DNA from: Treponema sp.
GTDB lineage: Bacteria > Spirochaetota > Spirochaetia > Treponematales > Treponemataceae
Assembly (NCBI GenBank): GCA_017446265.1
Contig: JAFSRD010000001.1
Location: 1 to 39,533 of the forward strand
Reading direction: 5' to 3'
DNA: 39,533 nucleotides
Shown: piece by piece, positions 21,789 to 31,223 of the stretch
Layout: the number at the start of each line of letters is the position of its first letter
Position numbering within the stretch: position 1 is the first letter of the stretch
Notes under the pieces: generated by a model
Told to the model about the DNA's origin: nothing
Database searches by the model: none
What the model saw: only the letters and a program-made list of their open reading frames with translations
Position numbers and translations under genes: made by a program

Positions 21789-23876
21789 TTATTTTTGAGC
21801 GGCTTTGCGCTCTTCTTGGTATTTCTTTATAAGCTCATCGGAAATCGCGTTAGGCACTTTTCCGTATTTGAGGAATTCCATAGTGAACTCCGCCTTGCCT
21901 TGCGTTGATGAGCGCAAAATTGTCGAAAAACCGAACATTTCAGAGAGCGGCACTTCCGCATTTATCGTTGACATGTTGTTTTCATCAGTTGTGTCTATGA
22001 TGATTCCGCGCCGCTGGTTGATAAGCCCGAACATGTTGCCCTGAAATTCTGTAGGACCAGAGATTGAAACTTTCATAATCGGTTCGAGAATTACGGGTTT
22101 TGCTTTTTCATATGCCTCGCGGAAGCCGCCTATTGCAGCAGTTTGGAATGCGATGTCAGAAGAATCTACAGGGTGGTACTGTCCATCGTTGATTGTCATC
22201 TTTACACCGACAATAGGGAAGCCGATGAGCGTGCCTTTTTCAAGCGCTTTTTGAAAGCCCTTGTCGCACGAGGGAATATATTCGTTTGGAATCGCTCCGC
22301 CTTTTATTGCATCGACAAATTCGTAGTCTTTTTCTGCGAGCGGCTCCATGATTCCTGCAACGCGTCCGTACTGTCCTGAACCGCCTGTCTGCTTGCGATG
22401 CGTGTAGTTGAATGTCGCGCTCTGCGTAATTGATTCGCGGTATGCAACTTGCGGTTGCCCGACGACAACTTCGCATTTGTATTCACGTTTCATGCGCTCA
22501 ACGTAAACAGCAAGATGAAGCTCGCCCATGCCCTTTATAATCGTTTCATTTGATTCTGGGTCAACATATGTTTGGAATGTCGGGTCCTCTTTTGTAAAAC
22601 GGTTGAGCGCTTTTGCCATCTGGTCCGCATCGCGTTTTTCTTTTGGCGTTATCGACTCTGATATGACAGGGGAGGGCACATACATTGATGCCATAGAGTA
22701 GTTGAGGCCGCCTGCGGTAAACGTGTCGCCAGAAGCGCAGTCAATGCCGAAAAGCGCAACAATATCGCCTGGCGTTGCCATGTTGATGTCTTCCATCTTG
22801 TCCGCGTTCATACGCACAAGTCTGCCAACTTTGAACTTTTTGCGTGCGCGAGTGTTGTACAGTTCTGCACCTTTCGAAATTGAGCCTTGATACACACGCA
22901 CATAGGTAAGTTGTCCGTACTGACCGTCGTCAAGCTTGAAAGCAAGCGCGACAGTAGGCTTGTCGGCAGTATTGAAAAGTTCAACTTGCGTTTCGTTGTT
23001 GTCCACGTCAAGCGCAAAATTACGTACTTCTGTTGGATCGGGAAGATAGCGCGCTACGCCGTCAAGCAACGGTTGAATGCCTTTATTCATGTGCGCAGAA
23101 CCGCAGAACACTCCGACAAACTGCTCTGCAAGCGTACCTTTGCGGATTGCAGCGATAATCTCTTCTTCTGTCTCTTTGCCTTCAAGCGCATCTTCCATGA
23201 GTTTGTCGTCAAACATGGACACAGCGTCGATTAAATCTTGGTGATATTTTTGTGCGTCGTCTGCCATGTTTGCAGGAATGTCCGCTATGCGGAGTTCCTG
23301 TCCGTCGTTGCCTTCAAAATAAATCGCTTTCATTGCAATTAAATCAACAACGCCTTCAAGCTTGTCTTCAAGTCCTATGGGGAGCACAAGCATATGTGCA
23401 TTCAGACCGAGTTTGTCACGGAGTTGCTCGCATACATGGATAGGATTTGCACCCTGCCTGTCGCATTTGTTGACAAATGCAATTCTGGGTACATGATAGC
23501 GTTTGAGCTGTCTGTCTACAGTGATTGACTGAGACTGAACGCCTGCGACTGCGCATAAGACAAGGATTGCGCCGTCTAGTACGCGCAAGCTCCTTTCAAC
23601 TTCAATAGTAAAATCGACGTGGCCTGGAGTGTCGATTAAGTTGATTGTGTACTCCTTCCATTGTACTTGCGTTGCAGCAGATTGAATCGTAATGCCACGT
23701 TCGCGCTCAAGCTCCATGCTGTCCATAGTTGCGCCCACGCCATCTTTGCCACGAACTTCGTGAATCTGATGGATCCTATTGCAGTAAAACAGAATGCGTT
23801 CCGACAACGTAGTTTTTCCCGAGTCGATGTGCGCGCTGATACCGATATTCCTCACTTTAGAAATATCAAAATCCAT
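21789..23876 (-). CDS. fusA: Elongation factor G, spirochaetal EFG1 (translocation) type
   Basis: A 695-residue translational GTPase. G motifs: [10 protein letters not shown] (residues 15-24), the switch [25 protein letters not shown] and a SA-type G5. The N-terminus [20 protein letters not shown] and '[20 protein letters not shown]' are close to mitochondrial EFG1 and the spirochaete/planctomycete/deltaproteobacterial subfamily (spdEFG1), in which one paralogue drives translocation and another recycles ribosomes. Domains III-V follow in normal order, ending with a Lys/Glu-rich tail. A GAGGTAA site precedes ATG 23876. The promoter is about 40 bases upstream. Confidence 0.93.
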   Translation of the reverse strand: MDFDISKVRNIGISAHIDSGKTTLSERILFYCNRIHQIHEVRGKDGVGATMDSMELERERGITIQSAATQVQWKEYTINLIDTPGHVDFTIEVERSLRVLDGAILVLCAVAGVQSQSITVDRQLKRYHVPRIAFVNKCDRQGANPIHVCEQLRDKLGLNAHMLVLPIGLEDKLEGVVDLIAMKAIYFEGNDGQELRIADIPANMADDAQKYHQDLIDAVSMFDDKLMEDALEGKETEEEIIAAIRKGTLAEQFVGVFCGSAHMNKGIQPLLDGVARYLPDPTEVRNFALDVDNNETQVELFNTADKPTVALAFKLDDGQYGQLTYVRVYQGSISKGAELYNTRARKKFKVGRLVRMNADKMEDINMATPGDIVALFGIDCASGDTFTAGGLNYSMASMYVPSPVISESITPKEKRDADQMAKALNRFTKEDPTFQTYVDPESNETIIKGMGELHLAVYVERMKREYKCEVVVGQPQVAYRESITQSATFNYTHRKQTGGSGQYGRVAGIMEPLAEKDYEFVDAIKGGAIPNEYIPSCDKGFQKALEKGTLIGFPIVGVKMTINDGQYHPVDSSDIAFQTAAIGGFREAYEKAKPVILEPIMKVSISGPTEFQGNMFGLINQRRGIIIDTTDENNMSTINAEVPLSEMFGFSTILRSSTQGKAEFTMEFLKYGKVPNAISDELIKKYQEERKAAQK

Positions 23877-23917
23877 ATTGTTACCTCATTATATAAAATC
23901 ACAAAATATGAGCAAAC

Positions 23918-23946
23918 AGTATAGCATGTTGAGGATGTTTAATCAA
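23918..23946 (-). promoter_or_regulatory. fusA promoter
   Basis: On the minus strand, TTGATT (23941-23946), 17-base spacer, TATACT (23918-23923). It gives a leader of about 35 bases that includes the GAGGTAA ribosome site. A second TATAAT closer to the start (about 23887-23893) would leave almost no leader and is less likely. Confidence 0.55.
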
Positions 23947-23990
23947 GGTGGCGCATTAAATCTGTAAATAACGTGTGATGCAGCGTGCGC

Positions 23991-25457
23991 TCAATATTTT
24001 CCTGTTGCGCTTACTTTGAACGCATATTTAATAAATTTTGCTGTATATGTGGCAGAAAACGAAAGGGCGGCGCTTCCGCTGTCATATGCGCCTTTTTTTT
24101 GCTTGAGCGAAAAGCCCGCACTTGTTGTTGTCATCAAATTTTTCTCCGATATTGCAAGCGACACTTTTACAGACTGCGATGATGACTTACTTGAAAATGC
24201 GCATGACGCTCGTACTGACGGGTGCAACTTTCCGTGTGTTGTTGAAAATTGCGTTGAAACAGTGTATGTGCTGTTTTTGGCAGATGCGCCTTCGCTTCGT
24301 GAAAATTCAAATCCATCTGCGGCAAAAGACAAACTTGCTGAAAGCTGCTTGTCTACATACTGTGCGCCGAGAGAAAATTTTTCTGTTTCATATGCGCTGT
24401 TTGTTGTCGCAGCATATTTGCGCTGAGTAAGCGAAACTGCTCCAAGTGTAAACGAGGGAAGGCGTGGAGTAGCAAAACGCCACGTGTACTGCGGGGCAAC
24501 CCGTACTTGTGCAAGCGTGTGCAGAGTGGAACTGTCTGTAGTGAAGATGCCTGTGCCGTCTGCTGCAAATCCTGCAAAAAGCACGGTAAATTTTCCGAGT
24601 GTCAATTTGTTTTCACTTCTGAATGTAAAACGCGCGGGTGCATCTGGCTGCGTATATGCGTTCACGGTGTTCATAGAAGTGAAGTGCGGCGACGACACAA
24701 AGGACTGTACGGCAAACGCGCCGAACCAGCTGTTTTTAAAAAACGGCATTTCTGAAAACCAGAGTGACGATTTATTTTCGAGAAAGAATCTGCCGCCTGT
24801 GAGCGAAAATCCTGCTGTAATCATGCGCGGAAATTTTATTAAAAAATCTGTGGATGCTGCAACTGTGCCGTCAGCACGGCAGTAAAATGCGCCGCCGCTT
24901 CCGTTAAATATTTTCCAGTTTTTTGGAAAGCGCATGTCGAGCGAAGCGGCAAGCTGTTTTTTGCCGCTTCCAGAAGATGGCAGCAGTGTCGTGATGCCCG
25001 TTTTTGTTGAAACAGATTTTGTGAACGGTGAAACGGTTGTTGCCAATTCTGGAGAAGAGAGACGTGAAAAACTACCGCTTGCAGAAAGCGTTCCCGCTTT
25101 GACAGTGAGCGGAAAAGTGACAAACTGCTGCAACGAAAGCAACGCGCCGTATTGCGGCAACGCGGCATTTTTGAAAAATCCTGCAAAGCTTCCCGCTTTT
25201 TTAAACGATGCCTCAGGGATTGCCTCGTATATGCGTACATCTGCATCGCGGAACAATGCACGTATGCCGGCATTTATGCCGAGCGATGTCTGCGCCATGT
25301 TTTCAAACGGCAGCGACGCAGACGACGACATGCTGAAATTGATGCGGCGAAACAAATCGCTTGTGCGAGATTCTGCATTGAGCGGAACATATGCCAATGC
25401 GCATAGCACGGCAAGAACTGTGCGAATGCGCACAGCATTTTTTATAGAGCATTTCAT
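23991..25457 (-). CDS. Predicted outer-membrane beta-barrel protein
   Basis: A 488-residue exported protein. Signal peptide: basic start, then VLAVLCALAYVPLNAES. The mature part is rich in Ser, Ala, Thr and Phe, with many alternating short strands (SFSRLSSPELATT, FLIKFPRMITAGFSLTGG, AASLDMRFP, VSLAISEKNLMTTTSAGFSL) and no further membrane helices. It ends in an aromatic residue (FKVSATGKY), as barrel proteins often do. Function unknown. ATG 25457 is in a proper start context, but the ribosome site is not clear. A terminator stands upstream of its start, closing the SPOR gene. Confidence 0.65.
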   Translation of the reverse strand: MKCSIKNAVRIRTVLAVLCALAYVPLNAESRTSDLFRRINFSMSSSASLPFENMAQTSLGINAGIRALFRDADVRIYEAIPEASFKKAGSFAGFFKNAALPQYGALLSLQQFVTFPLTVKAGTLSASGSFSRLSSPELATTVSPFTKSVSTKTGITTLLPSSGSGKKQLAASLDMRFPKNWKIFNGSGGAFYCRADGTVAASTDFLIKFPRMITAGFSLTGGRFFLENKSSLWFSEMPFFKNSWFGAFAVQSFVSSPHFTSMNTVNAYTQPDAPARFTFRSENKLTLGKFTVLFAGFAADGTGIFTTDSSTLHTLAQVRVAPQYTWRFATPRLPSFTLGAVSLTQRKYAATTNSAYETEKFSLGAQYVDKQLSASLSFAADGFEFSRSEGASAKNSTYTVSTQFSTTHGKLHPSVRASCAFSSKSSSQSVKVSLAISEKNLMTTTSAGFSLKQKKGAYDSGSAALSFSATYTAKFIKYAFKVSATGKY

Positions 25458-25512
25458 ACTCTATCATTTGCAAAAAAGTTTCTGTTTCGGACCATGTGCC
25501 GCTATTTTTTTG

Positions 25513-25545
25513 CAAAAAAAATGCCGGGTGAGGAGGGCACCCGGC
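25513..25545 (-). terminator. Strong Rho-independent terminator of the SPOR gene
   Basis: On the minus strand, GCCGGGTG (25538-25545) pairs with CACCCGGC (25523-25530) around a 7-base loop and is followed by A and eight T. It lies about 25 bases after the SPOR stop codon. Confidence 0.92.
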
Positions 25546-25567
25546 AAACCAATTAGGAGGCAAAAAA

Positions 25568-26491
25568 TCAATTTGCGACTGATGATGTCTGCGTCACATA
25601 GCTTTCAGTCGATTTGAATTCGGTTATCTGTGCAACGCGCGTGCGCCAGTATTCTGCTTCACTTTTTGTCATGTATGGTCCGATGCGCACGCGGTAGTAT
25701 ACAGTGCCTTTGCTGTCCTTGTGCGTGAACACATCGGCAGGGATTTTGTTGTCATCGAGAACAGTGCGCGCAGTGTCTGCGCCGCCTTTGTTTGCAAAAG
25801 ACGCTGCCTGCACCCAATACTGCGTTGTCATTGCAGGTTTTGCAACTGCTTTCTGAGCAGCAGGTTTTGCAACTGCGCTCTTTGAAGCAGCATTCGCTGT
25901 CGTTTTTTGCGACATGCTTTTAGGTGGTGTGTTCTGTACTGGCACAGCGTTCGCAGGCGGCGCGTAGATTGTTTTTTTCACTTCTTCTATTTTTTGCGCG
26001 CTCGCTTCATTTTTTGGCGTTATGGCGCTTGGTTCTTTCGGTGCAGTTTTTAACGCGTTCAAATCTATGAGCGTACCGTCAGCTGATTCACTGTGCGAAC
26101 GCGCGTTTTGCTCGCTCGTGTAGTTTTTTTCAATGCCGTACACTGTGGCATTTTGCGCAATCACTGTCATGTCGTTTACGCGCGTCACTGATTCATGTGG
26201 CTGTGTGCCTGACGCAGGCGGGAACGCGTTGTGCGACGTCGAGTGTTGTTCTTCTAACGGTGCAAGAGCGTTTGCATCGCTCTGTTCGTTTTGCATCGTC
26301 ATATTCTGTTTTTCCGATGACTGTTGTGACGGGTATATCCAGCCGTCTGATTGTGGACGCGATTCAGGCGCAGTTGCTGCAATGTTCTGCATGTTTCGAG
26401 AAGCAGAAGATACAATAAGTGCTGCGCCGAGCACAACGAGCAAAAATATGCCGACAGCAGCGATAATCCATAACGTGCGTTTTTGTTCCAT
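25568..26491 (-). CDS. SPOR-domain membrane protein
   Basis: A 307-residue protein with a single membrane segment (about residues 8-30: LWIIAAVGIFLLVVLGAALIV), a long low-complexity linker rich in Ser, Thr, Gln, Ala and Pro (about 31-225), and a C-terminal SPOR domain of about 75 residues (YWVQAASFANKGGADTART ... VYYRVRIGPYMTKSEAEYWR). SPOR domains bind denuded septal peptidoglycan, so a role in cell division or envelope remodelling is expected. AGGAAA is upstream of ATG 26491. The gene is ended by a strong terminator. Confidence 0.9.
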   Translation of the reverse strand: MEQKRTLWIIAAVGIFLLVVLGAALIVSSASRNMQNIAATAPESRPQSDGWIYPSQQSSEKQNMTMQNEQSDANALAPLEEQHSTSHNAFPPASGTQPHESVTRVNDMTVIAQNATVYGIEKNYTSEQNARSHSESADGTLIDLNALKTAPKEPSAITPKNEASAQKIEEVKKTIYAPPANAVPVQNTPPKSMSQKTTANAASKSAVAKPAAQKAVAKPAMTTQYWVQAASFANKGGADTARTVLDDNKIPADVFTHKDSKGTVYYRVRIGPYMTKSEAEYWRTRVAQITEFKSTESYVTQTSSVAN

Positions 26492-26634
26492 ATTCTTTTT
26501 CCTATGAATATTTCTCTATAACAAATATCGGCACATACGATGAGGAATTAAATGATTATTTTGCATATTTGCGCTGCATGCGCGTATATTGCGCCGCTGT
26601 TGTGCGCGCATCGTTGTAAAGGAGCTGCAACAAA

Positions 26635-27363
26635 CTATCGCGTGTAGCGTGCACCGTTGCCCCATGTCCACGAGCCGCCGCCGGCACCTATTTCAAAATG
26701 CAGTTTTGCAATCCCCACATCAATCATAACGCGCTCCTCATCTTTGCACGCTCGTACAGATGCAGCATTGTTTTTCCACTCAAATACAAACGGCTGCAAA
26801 TTTCGGGCAGTAGGCGCTTTTTGCACAGCTTCCATTCCGCGCACAAACCAGTCAGGCAGTTCGGCTTCATGATCCGTCAGTTGCTCAATAGTTTTTCGAG
26901 AACGGCTTTTCATCATGTTTTCCATGAGTCGTTCTTTGAGCGAATGCTTTTTGTCAGAGTAGCCGAGCGCAATTACGCAGTCGAGCACTTCATCTGCTGC
27001 AATGTTGCAGTTGCACGACGATTTGTCGTAACTTGTTCCTACCCAGCATGTTGAAAGCCCCATATCTGTTGCCTCAAGCACAAGTTTTTCGCCGTACCAA
27101 CCTTCTTTTTCCAGACGATTTTCATCTCCTCGTTTTCCAATGAGCGCAATGTAATTTTTTACGCCCACAAAAAAGCCATAACTTTTTTTGAAGCCATCAA
27201 ACGCTGATCCGCCAGTTTTGAGAACAAGCTGCATATGCAGCCCCGACTTTCTGTTGTACGTTTTGATAGCGTCGAGCAGTGCAGCCACTTTTGACTTTTC
27301 AATTTCCTTTGCAGTATATTTTCTTCGCGACACACGCACATCTATTGCAACTTTGCAATTCAT
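26635..27363 (-). CDS. Nitroreductase-family protein (TM1586 type)
   Basis: A 242-residue protein with two-half nitroreductase fold. Features: SRRKYTAKEIEKSK at the N-terminus, the 'FVGVKNYIALIG' strand, LVLEATDMGLSTCWVG, APTARNLQPFVFEW and IDVGIAKLHFEIGA. These are the FMN-contact blocks of the TM1586-type nitroreductases; substrate unknown. ATG 27363 is chosen because GGAGG lies just before it; an earlier in-frame ATG at 27378 has that GGAGG inside its coding region. The next 144 bases to the SPOR gene hold no evident feature. Confidence 0.85.
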   Translation of the reverse strand: MNCKVAIDVRVSRRKYTAKEIEKSKVAALLDAIKTYNRKSGLHMQLVLKTGGSAFDGFKKSYGFFVGVKNYIALIGKRGDENRLEKEGWYGEKLVLEATDMGLSTCWVGTSYDKSSCNCNIAADEVLDCVIALGYSDKKHSLKERLMENMMKSRSRKTIEQLTDHEAELPDWFVRGMEAVQKAPTARNLQPFVFEWKNNAASVRACKDEERVMIDVGIAKLHFEIGAGGGSWTWGNGARYTR

Positions 27364-27429
27364 AGCTAACCTCCGCATAGCAGAACAAGCGTTTTATTAT
27401 TAGCAATAGCTAACTATTTTACTATAATG

Positions 27430-27570
27430 TGATTTTTTGCTGCACGTCAAGCATATCTTTTTGGGGAGCAAACTGCTGGAAGAGCCAACTGCTTCAGGTT
27501 CGCTTACGCTCATCCTCTCCGCTACAAATAAAGTCTGCGGCTCGGACGCTTCGCGCCTTGCGCATTTGGG
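27430..27570. repeat. Intergenic GC-rich hairpin element
   Basis: The gap between coaE and the nitroreductase gene contains GGTTCGCTTACGCTC and GGACGCTTCGCGCC mini-hairpin words like those at 7.45 and 13.2 kb, and no open frame with a ribosome site. Confidence 0.35.
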
Positions 27571-28179
27571 CTAGGTCGTTTCCAATTTTTTAAGTGCGCG
27601 CGCAACAGACGCGGAAAGTTTTTTGAGCGAACCGCTATTGTTAATTTTTATGACAGGAATGCCTGTGGCGCAATATTTTGCATACAGCATGCGTTGTGTG
27701 CGAAAGCGCGCGACAATGTGGCAAATCGGCATGCCGTCTCGTTTTTTTGCGCGAAAAAGACGCTTTACATATGGCGCTGTCACAAAAAGCGTGGCTGTGC
27801 ATTGCTGCATAAGGCGCGGTGTTTTGTAGAGCGCTGTGGCGTTGAGCGCCACAGCGCTCTCTTTGTGCTCGGCTATAAATTGCTCTGCAAGTTCAATGAC
27901 GCGCGGGTATACAATCGCTTCCTGTTTTGCAAGCAGAGTTTTGTCGCCAAACACGAGCACGCCGAGTGCGCGCCTGTCGAGCGTTCCATTAGCTTTTAAA
28001 AGTTCCATGCCGCGCTCTCTTGCGTTTGGCAAAAATGTATTGACAATTTCTTTCGTTGCGTCTTCAATCGCTTTGTGTACGAGCGTGTCCGCATCAACAG
28101 TTGCAAATCCGTTTTTTTCCAAAATGGCGGCAACTGCGTTTTTTCCTGCTGCCATTTTTCCTGTTACGCACACTATCAA
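27571..28179 (-). CDS. coaE: Dephospho-CoA kinase
   Basis: Phosphorylates dephospho-CoA, the last step of coenzyme A synthesis. P-loop: GKMAAGKN near the start; DADTLVHKAI; 'LDRRALGVLVFGD' and 'IVYPRVIELAEQFI' are family blocks. The 202-residue length is normal. The second half is more diverged (GKMAAGK is a variant of GLTGGIGSGK). TTG 28179 is chosen: GGGGAG stands seven bases upstream and the TTG overlaps the polA stop as TTGA. An earlier TTG at 28194 lies inside that ribosome site. Translation is therefore coupled to polA. Confidence 0.8.
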   Translation of the reverse strand: MIVCVTGKMAAGKNAVAAILEKNGFATVDADTLVHKAIEDATKEIVNTFLPNARERGMELLKANGTLDRRALGVLVFGDKTLLAKQEAIVYPRVIELAEQFIAEHKESAVALNATALYKTPRLMQQCTATLFVTAPYVKRLFRAKKRDGMPICHIVARFRTQRMLYAKYCATGIPVIKINNSGSLKKLSASVARALKKLETT

Positions 28180-31022
28180 TGGAACGCTCCCCAATTTTTG
28201 CCGCTTTCAATTGAAACGCGCAAAGGCACTGAAAGCGTTACTGCATTTTCCATCTTTTCACGCACGAGCGCAATTGTTTCTTCAACTTTATCTGAAGGAC
28301 ATTCAAGTATAAGCTCGTCATGTACTTGCAGCAAAAGGTGTGCACCGTTTTGCGTGCTGCGCAATGCTGCATCAACATCAAGCATCGCTTTTTTTACGAT
28401 GTCAGCAGCGCTCCCCTGTACGGGCGTATTTACAGCAACGCGTTCTGCTCCTGCTTTTTCCATTTTGTTGCGCGAATTGATGTTCATAATTTTTCGCCTG
28501 CGCCCGAAAATCGTTTCAACGTATCCTGTCTTTTCTGCAAACGCAACCGTCTCTTCAATAAATTTTTTGATTGACGCATACTGCGTAAAATAATTTGTGA
28601 TGAACGCTTGCGCTTGCGTGCGGGGAATTCCTAAATCGCGCGCAAGACGGAACGCACTCATGCCATAGATGATTCCAAAGTTTATTGTCTTTGCAATGCG
28701 CCGCTCGTCAGCGCTCACGTTTTCAGGCGGTGTTGCAAAAAGGAGCGAAGCGGTTGCGCGATGGATGTCTCTGCCGTCATTAAACGCGCGACGCATGTTT
28801 TCATCTTTTGAAAGATGCGCGAGCACGACAAGCTCTATTTGAGAGTAGTCTGCGGAAATAAGATGCGTGTGTGGCAACGCGGTGAACGCGCTCCTGATTC
28901 TTCTGCCGTCTTCATTTCGTACAGGGATATTCTGCAAGTTCGGGTCACGCGAAGAAAGTCTGCCTGTAGCTGTTCCCGTCTGCATGTAGCTTGTGTGCAC
29001 GCGCCCTTTTTTGTCACACAGTTTTGGAAGCGCTTCAACATATGTCGATTGCAATTTCGCTTTTTCCCGATATGCAAGAATTTTTTGCGGCATCTGGTGA
29101 TACGCTGAAAGTTCTTCAAGCACGCTCGTGTCTGTCGAGTAGCCTGTTTTTGTTTTTTTGCCGTGCGGCAGTTTAAGTTCTTCAAATAAAACTTCTTGCA
29201 GCTGTTTTGGAGAAGCAATGTTGAATGCATGTCCTGCTATCTCGTAGATTTCTTTTTGCGCGTCTGCTATTTCGCCAGTGAGCTCCGCATTAAATTTATC
29301 GAGCGCGCTTTTATTTATGTGAATGCCACGCAGCTCCATCTCTGCAAGAATGGGAAGCAGTTTCATTTCCACGTTGCAAAATAAATCAAGCAAATTATTT
29401 TTTTCAAGCTCCGCTTTCAGCACATGCCAAAGCTGGAGCGTAAAGTCTGCGTCTTCTGCGCCGTAGTCAACTGCTTTTTCAAGCGGTACATCTGCAAATG
29501 TTGCGCCTTTGGGTACAATGTCGTTGTATTCGATTCCTGCAAGTGCAAGCTTTGTCTCTGCAAGATATTCAAGCGCGTACGGTGTGCGTCCTATTTTGTC
29601 CGAATCTAGCAGCCATGCGGCAATCATTGTGTCTGCAATTTTGCATAGCGGGGCGGCATATTCGTTTTCTTGCATCATGCCGTTTGTGCGCAGCACTTCG
29701 TAATCAAACTTGCCGTTATGCATAACAACAGTAACATCACTGCTTGTAAAGAGCCGAGTTATCTGCGAAAGAGCATCTCCTAGTGATATGAGCGGTCCGC
29801 CAAAAAGCGAGTCGGTGAGCATGAGCGGCACATACACTGCTTTTTTCGCCTCTGTGCACAGCGAAAAACCAACAAGGCGCGCACTCATCGTGTCAAGGCT
29901 GTCTGTCTCGCAGTCGAACGCTACGTATTTTTCTTTTGACGAAAGCACGTCGTCTATGATTGATGCAAGTTCCTGCATGTCCGTGACAGCGCGGTAGTCG
30001 CCTTTGTTTTTTGAAAGCGGTTTGAGCTGTTGTGTTTCTTGTTGCAATGCGCCGTTTGCAGCGTCATTGCCGAGCGCGCTTTCTTTCGCAACGTGCTTGC
30101 CTGATGTGTGTGCTGAGCCCTCTTGTGACGTGTATTCTGCTGCAAGTTCTGCATACGATTTTGCAACAGCAGGTACTTCATACAATTTAAGCTTTTCTGC
30201 GCACGAAACAAAATCAAACTGGGAAGCGGGAATTGCGCTTGCAATAGTTTCCACACAGGGAACAGTAGTGCAAAGTGCAATCAATTTTTTTGAAAAATAT
30301 GCGTTCTCTTTTCCGCTGCGGAGTTTTTCGCCCGCCGCTCCTTTTATCTCGTCTGCATGAGCATACACGCCGTCTAAATCTCCGTACGCAGTAAGATACT
30401 TGCACGCTGTTTTTGGCCCCACGCCTGAAACGCCGGGAACATTGTCAGACGTGTCGCCAACGAGCGAAAGCAAGTCGAGCATTTTTTCAGGCGGCACGCC
30501 CCATTCTGCTCGCACGCCTTGCTCGTCGACAACTTTCCAAACGGAGCCTGCATCAGGTTTTAAAATCTGGGTTGTATTGTTTATCAACTGCATTAAATCT
30601 TTGTCGCCTGAAAGAATGCGACAGGTACGTCCGTTTTGCGCCGCCTTTGCTGCGACAGTTGCAATGATGTCATCTGCCTCATAGCCGTCGCACTGCAAAA
30701 TCGGAATGCCGAGCGTTTTTAAAACGTCTTCAATGAGTGGAACTTGCGCGTGCAAATCGTCAGGTGTTTTTGCGCGTGTTGCTTTGTATTCTTTGTACAT
30801 TTTGTGGCGGAATGTGGGAGTTGTTGAGTCAAACGCTGCTGCAATGTAGCGCGGCTTGTAATGCGTAATAACCGCGTGCAGATTGCGGAAAAAACCGAAC
30901 AGCGCGGAAATATTTTCACCGCGGCTGTTTGTGAGTGGTTTTGAGATGAACGCAAAATAGCAACGGTAAATTAATCCGTAAGAATCGAGAATGTAGATTG
31001 TATTGTCGTCAAATGTAGGCAT
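28176..31022 (-). CDS. polA: DNA polymerase I
   Basis: A 948-residue three-domain polymerase. Residues 1 to about 290: FEN-type 5' exonuclease (ILDSYGLIYRCYFAF, YEADDIIATVAAKA, LSGDKDLMQLI, GDTSDNVPGVSGVGPKTA). About 340-520: 3'-5' proofreading exonuclease; the DxE motif is intact in VAFDCETDSLD and a DYGAEDADFT block follows. About 560-948: polymerase domain with motif A DYSQIELVVLAHLS, O-helix RRIAKTINFGIIYG, and motif C QVHDELI. All catalytic residues are present. It functions in Okazaki fragment processing and repair. ATG 31022 is five bases after a predicted -10 box. Confidence 0.97.
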   Translation of the reverse strand: MPTFDDNTIYILDSYGLIYRCYFAFISKPLTNSRGENISALFGFFRNLHAVITHYKPRYIAAAFDSTTPTFRHKMYKEYKATRAKTPDDLHAQVPLIEDVLKTLGIPILQCDGYEADDIIATVAAKAAQNGRTCRILSGDKDLMQLINNTTQILKPDAGSVWKVVDEQGVRAEWGVPPEKMLDLLSLVGDTSDNVPGVSGVGPKTACKYLTAYGDLDGVYAHADEIKGAAGEKLRSGKENAYFSKKLIALCTTVPCVETIASAIPASQFDFVSCAEKLKLYEVPAVAKSYAELAAEYTSQEGSAHTSGKHVAKESALGNDAANGALQQETQQLKPLSKNKGDYRAVTDMQELASIIDDVLSSKEKYVAFDCETDSLDTMSARLVGFSLCTEAKKAVYVPLMLTDSLFGGPLISLGDALSQITRLFTSSDVTVVMHNGKFDYEVLRTNGMMQENEYAAPLCKIADTMIAAWLLDSDKIGRTPYALEYLAETKLALAGIEYNDIVPKGATFADVPLEKAVDYGAEDADFTLQLWHVLKAELEKNNLLDLFCNVEMKLLPILAEMELRGIHINKSALDKFNAELTGEIADAQKEIYEIAGHAFNIASPKQLQEVLFEELKLPHGKKTKTGYSTDTSVLEELSAYHQMPQKILAYREKAKLQSTYVEALPKLCDKKGRVHTSYMQTGTATGRLSSRDPNLQNIPVRNEDGRRIRSAFTALPHTHLISADYSQIELVVLAHLSKDENMRRAFNDGRDIHRATASLLFATPPENVSADERRIAKTINFGIIYGMSAFRLARDLGIPRTQAQAFITNYFTQYASIKKFIEETVAFAEKTGYVETIFGRRRKIMNINSRNKMEKAGAERVAVNTPVQGSAADIVKKAMLDVDAALRSTQNGAHLLLQVHDELILECPSDKVEETIALVREKMENAVTLSVPLRVSIESGKNWGAFH

Positions 31023-31056
31023 AAGCTATTTTACCACGCAAACACGCGCTCTGCAA
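31023..31056 (-). promoter_or_regulatory. polA promoter, predicted leaderless
   Basis: On the minus strand, TTGCAG (31051-31056), 17-base spacer, TAAAAT (31028-31033), five bases, ATG 31022. No Shine-Dalgarno sequence is present. The -35 is weak (TTG plus mismatches). Confidence 0.42.
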
Positions 31057-31208
31057 TCGGAACGTATTACGTCGAATGCTGAATTTTCCGCCGCCATCAT
31101 TGAGGAGGGCGTCAAGACGACGAACAATGGAACAAGAATCAGGCATTCTGTTTTTCTTGCCAGTTTTTTATGAGATTCTTCATAAGCAATTTCTTCTTCC
31201 GTTAGCAT
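31026..31208 (-). CDS. Possible small membrane protein between priA and polA
   Basis: A 60-codon frame with a charged N-terminus (MLTEEEIAYEESHKKLARK) and one hydrophobic stretch (CLILVPLFVVLTPSSMMAA). It starts 15 bases after the priA stop. No ribosome site is seen and the 3' part overlaps the predicted polA promoter. Another frame (around SIVRRLDALLND) also looks coding-like, so a frameshifted remnant is possible. Confidence 0.3.
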   Translation of the reverse strand: MLTEEEIAYEESHKKLARKTECLILVPLFVVLTPSSMMAAENSAFDVIRSDCRARVCVVK

Positions 31209-31223
31209 CTGGAGTTCATAAGT

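Noticed and set aside
24934-25617. Long open frame on the plus strand over the outer-membrane protein gene
   Set aside because: It lies antisense to a coherent exported protein, has no ribosome site and reads as Ala/Ser/Phe-rich mirror sequence of the real gene.
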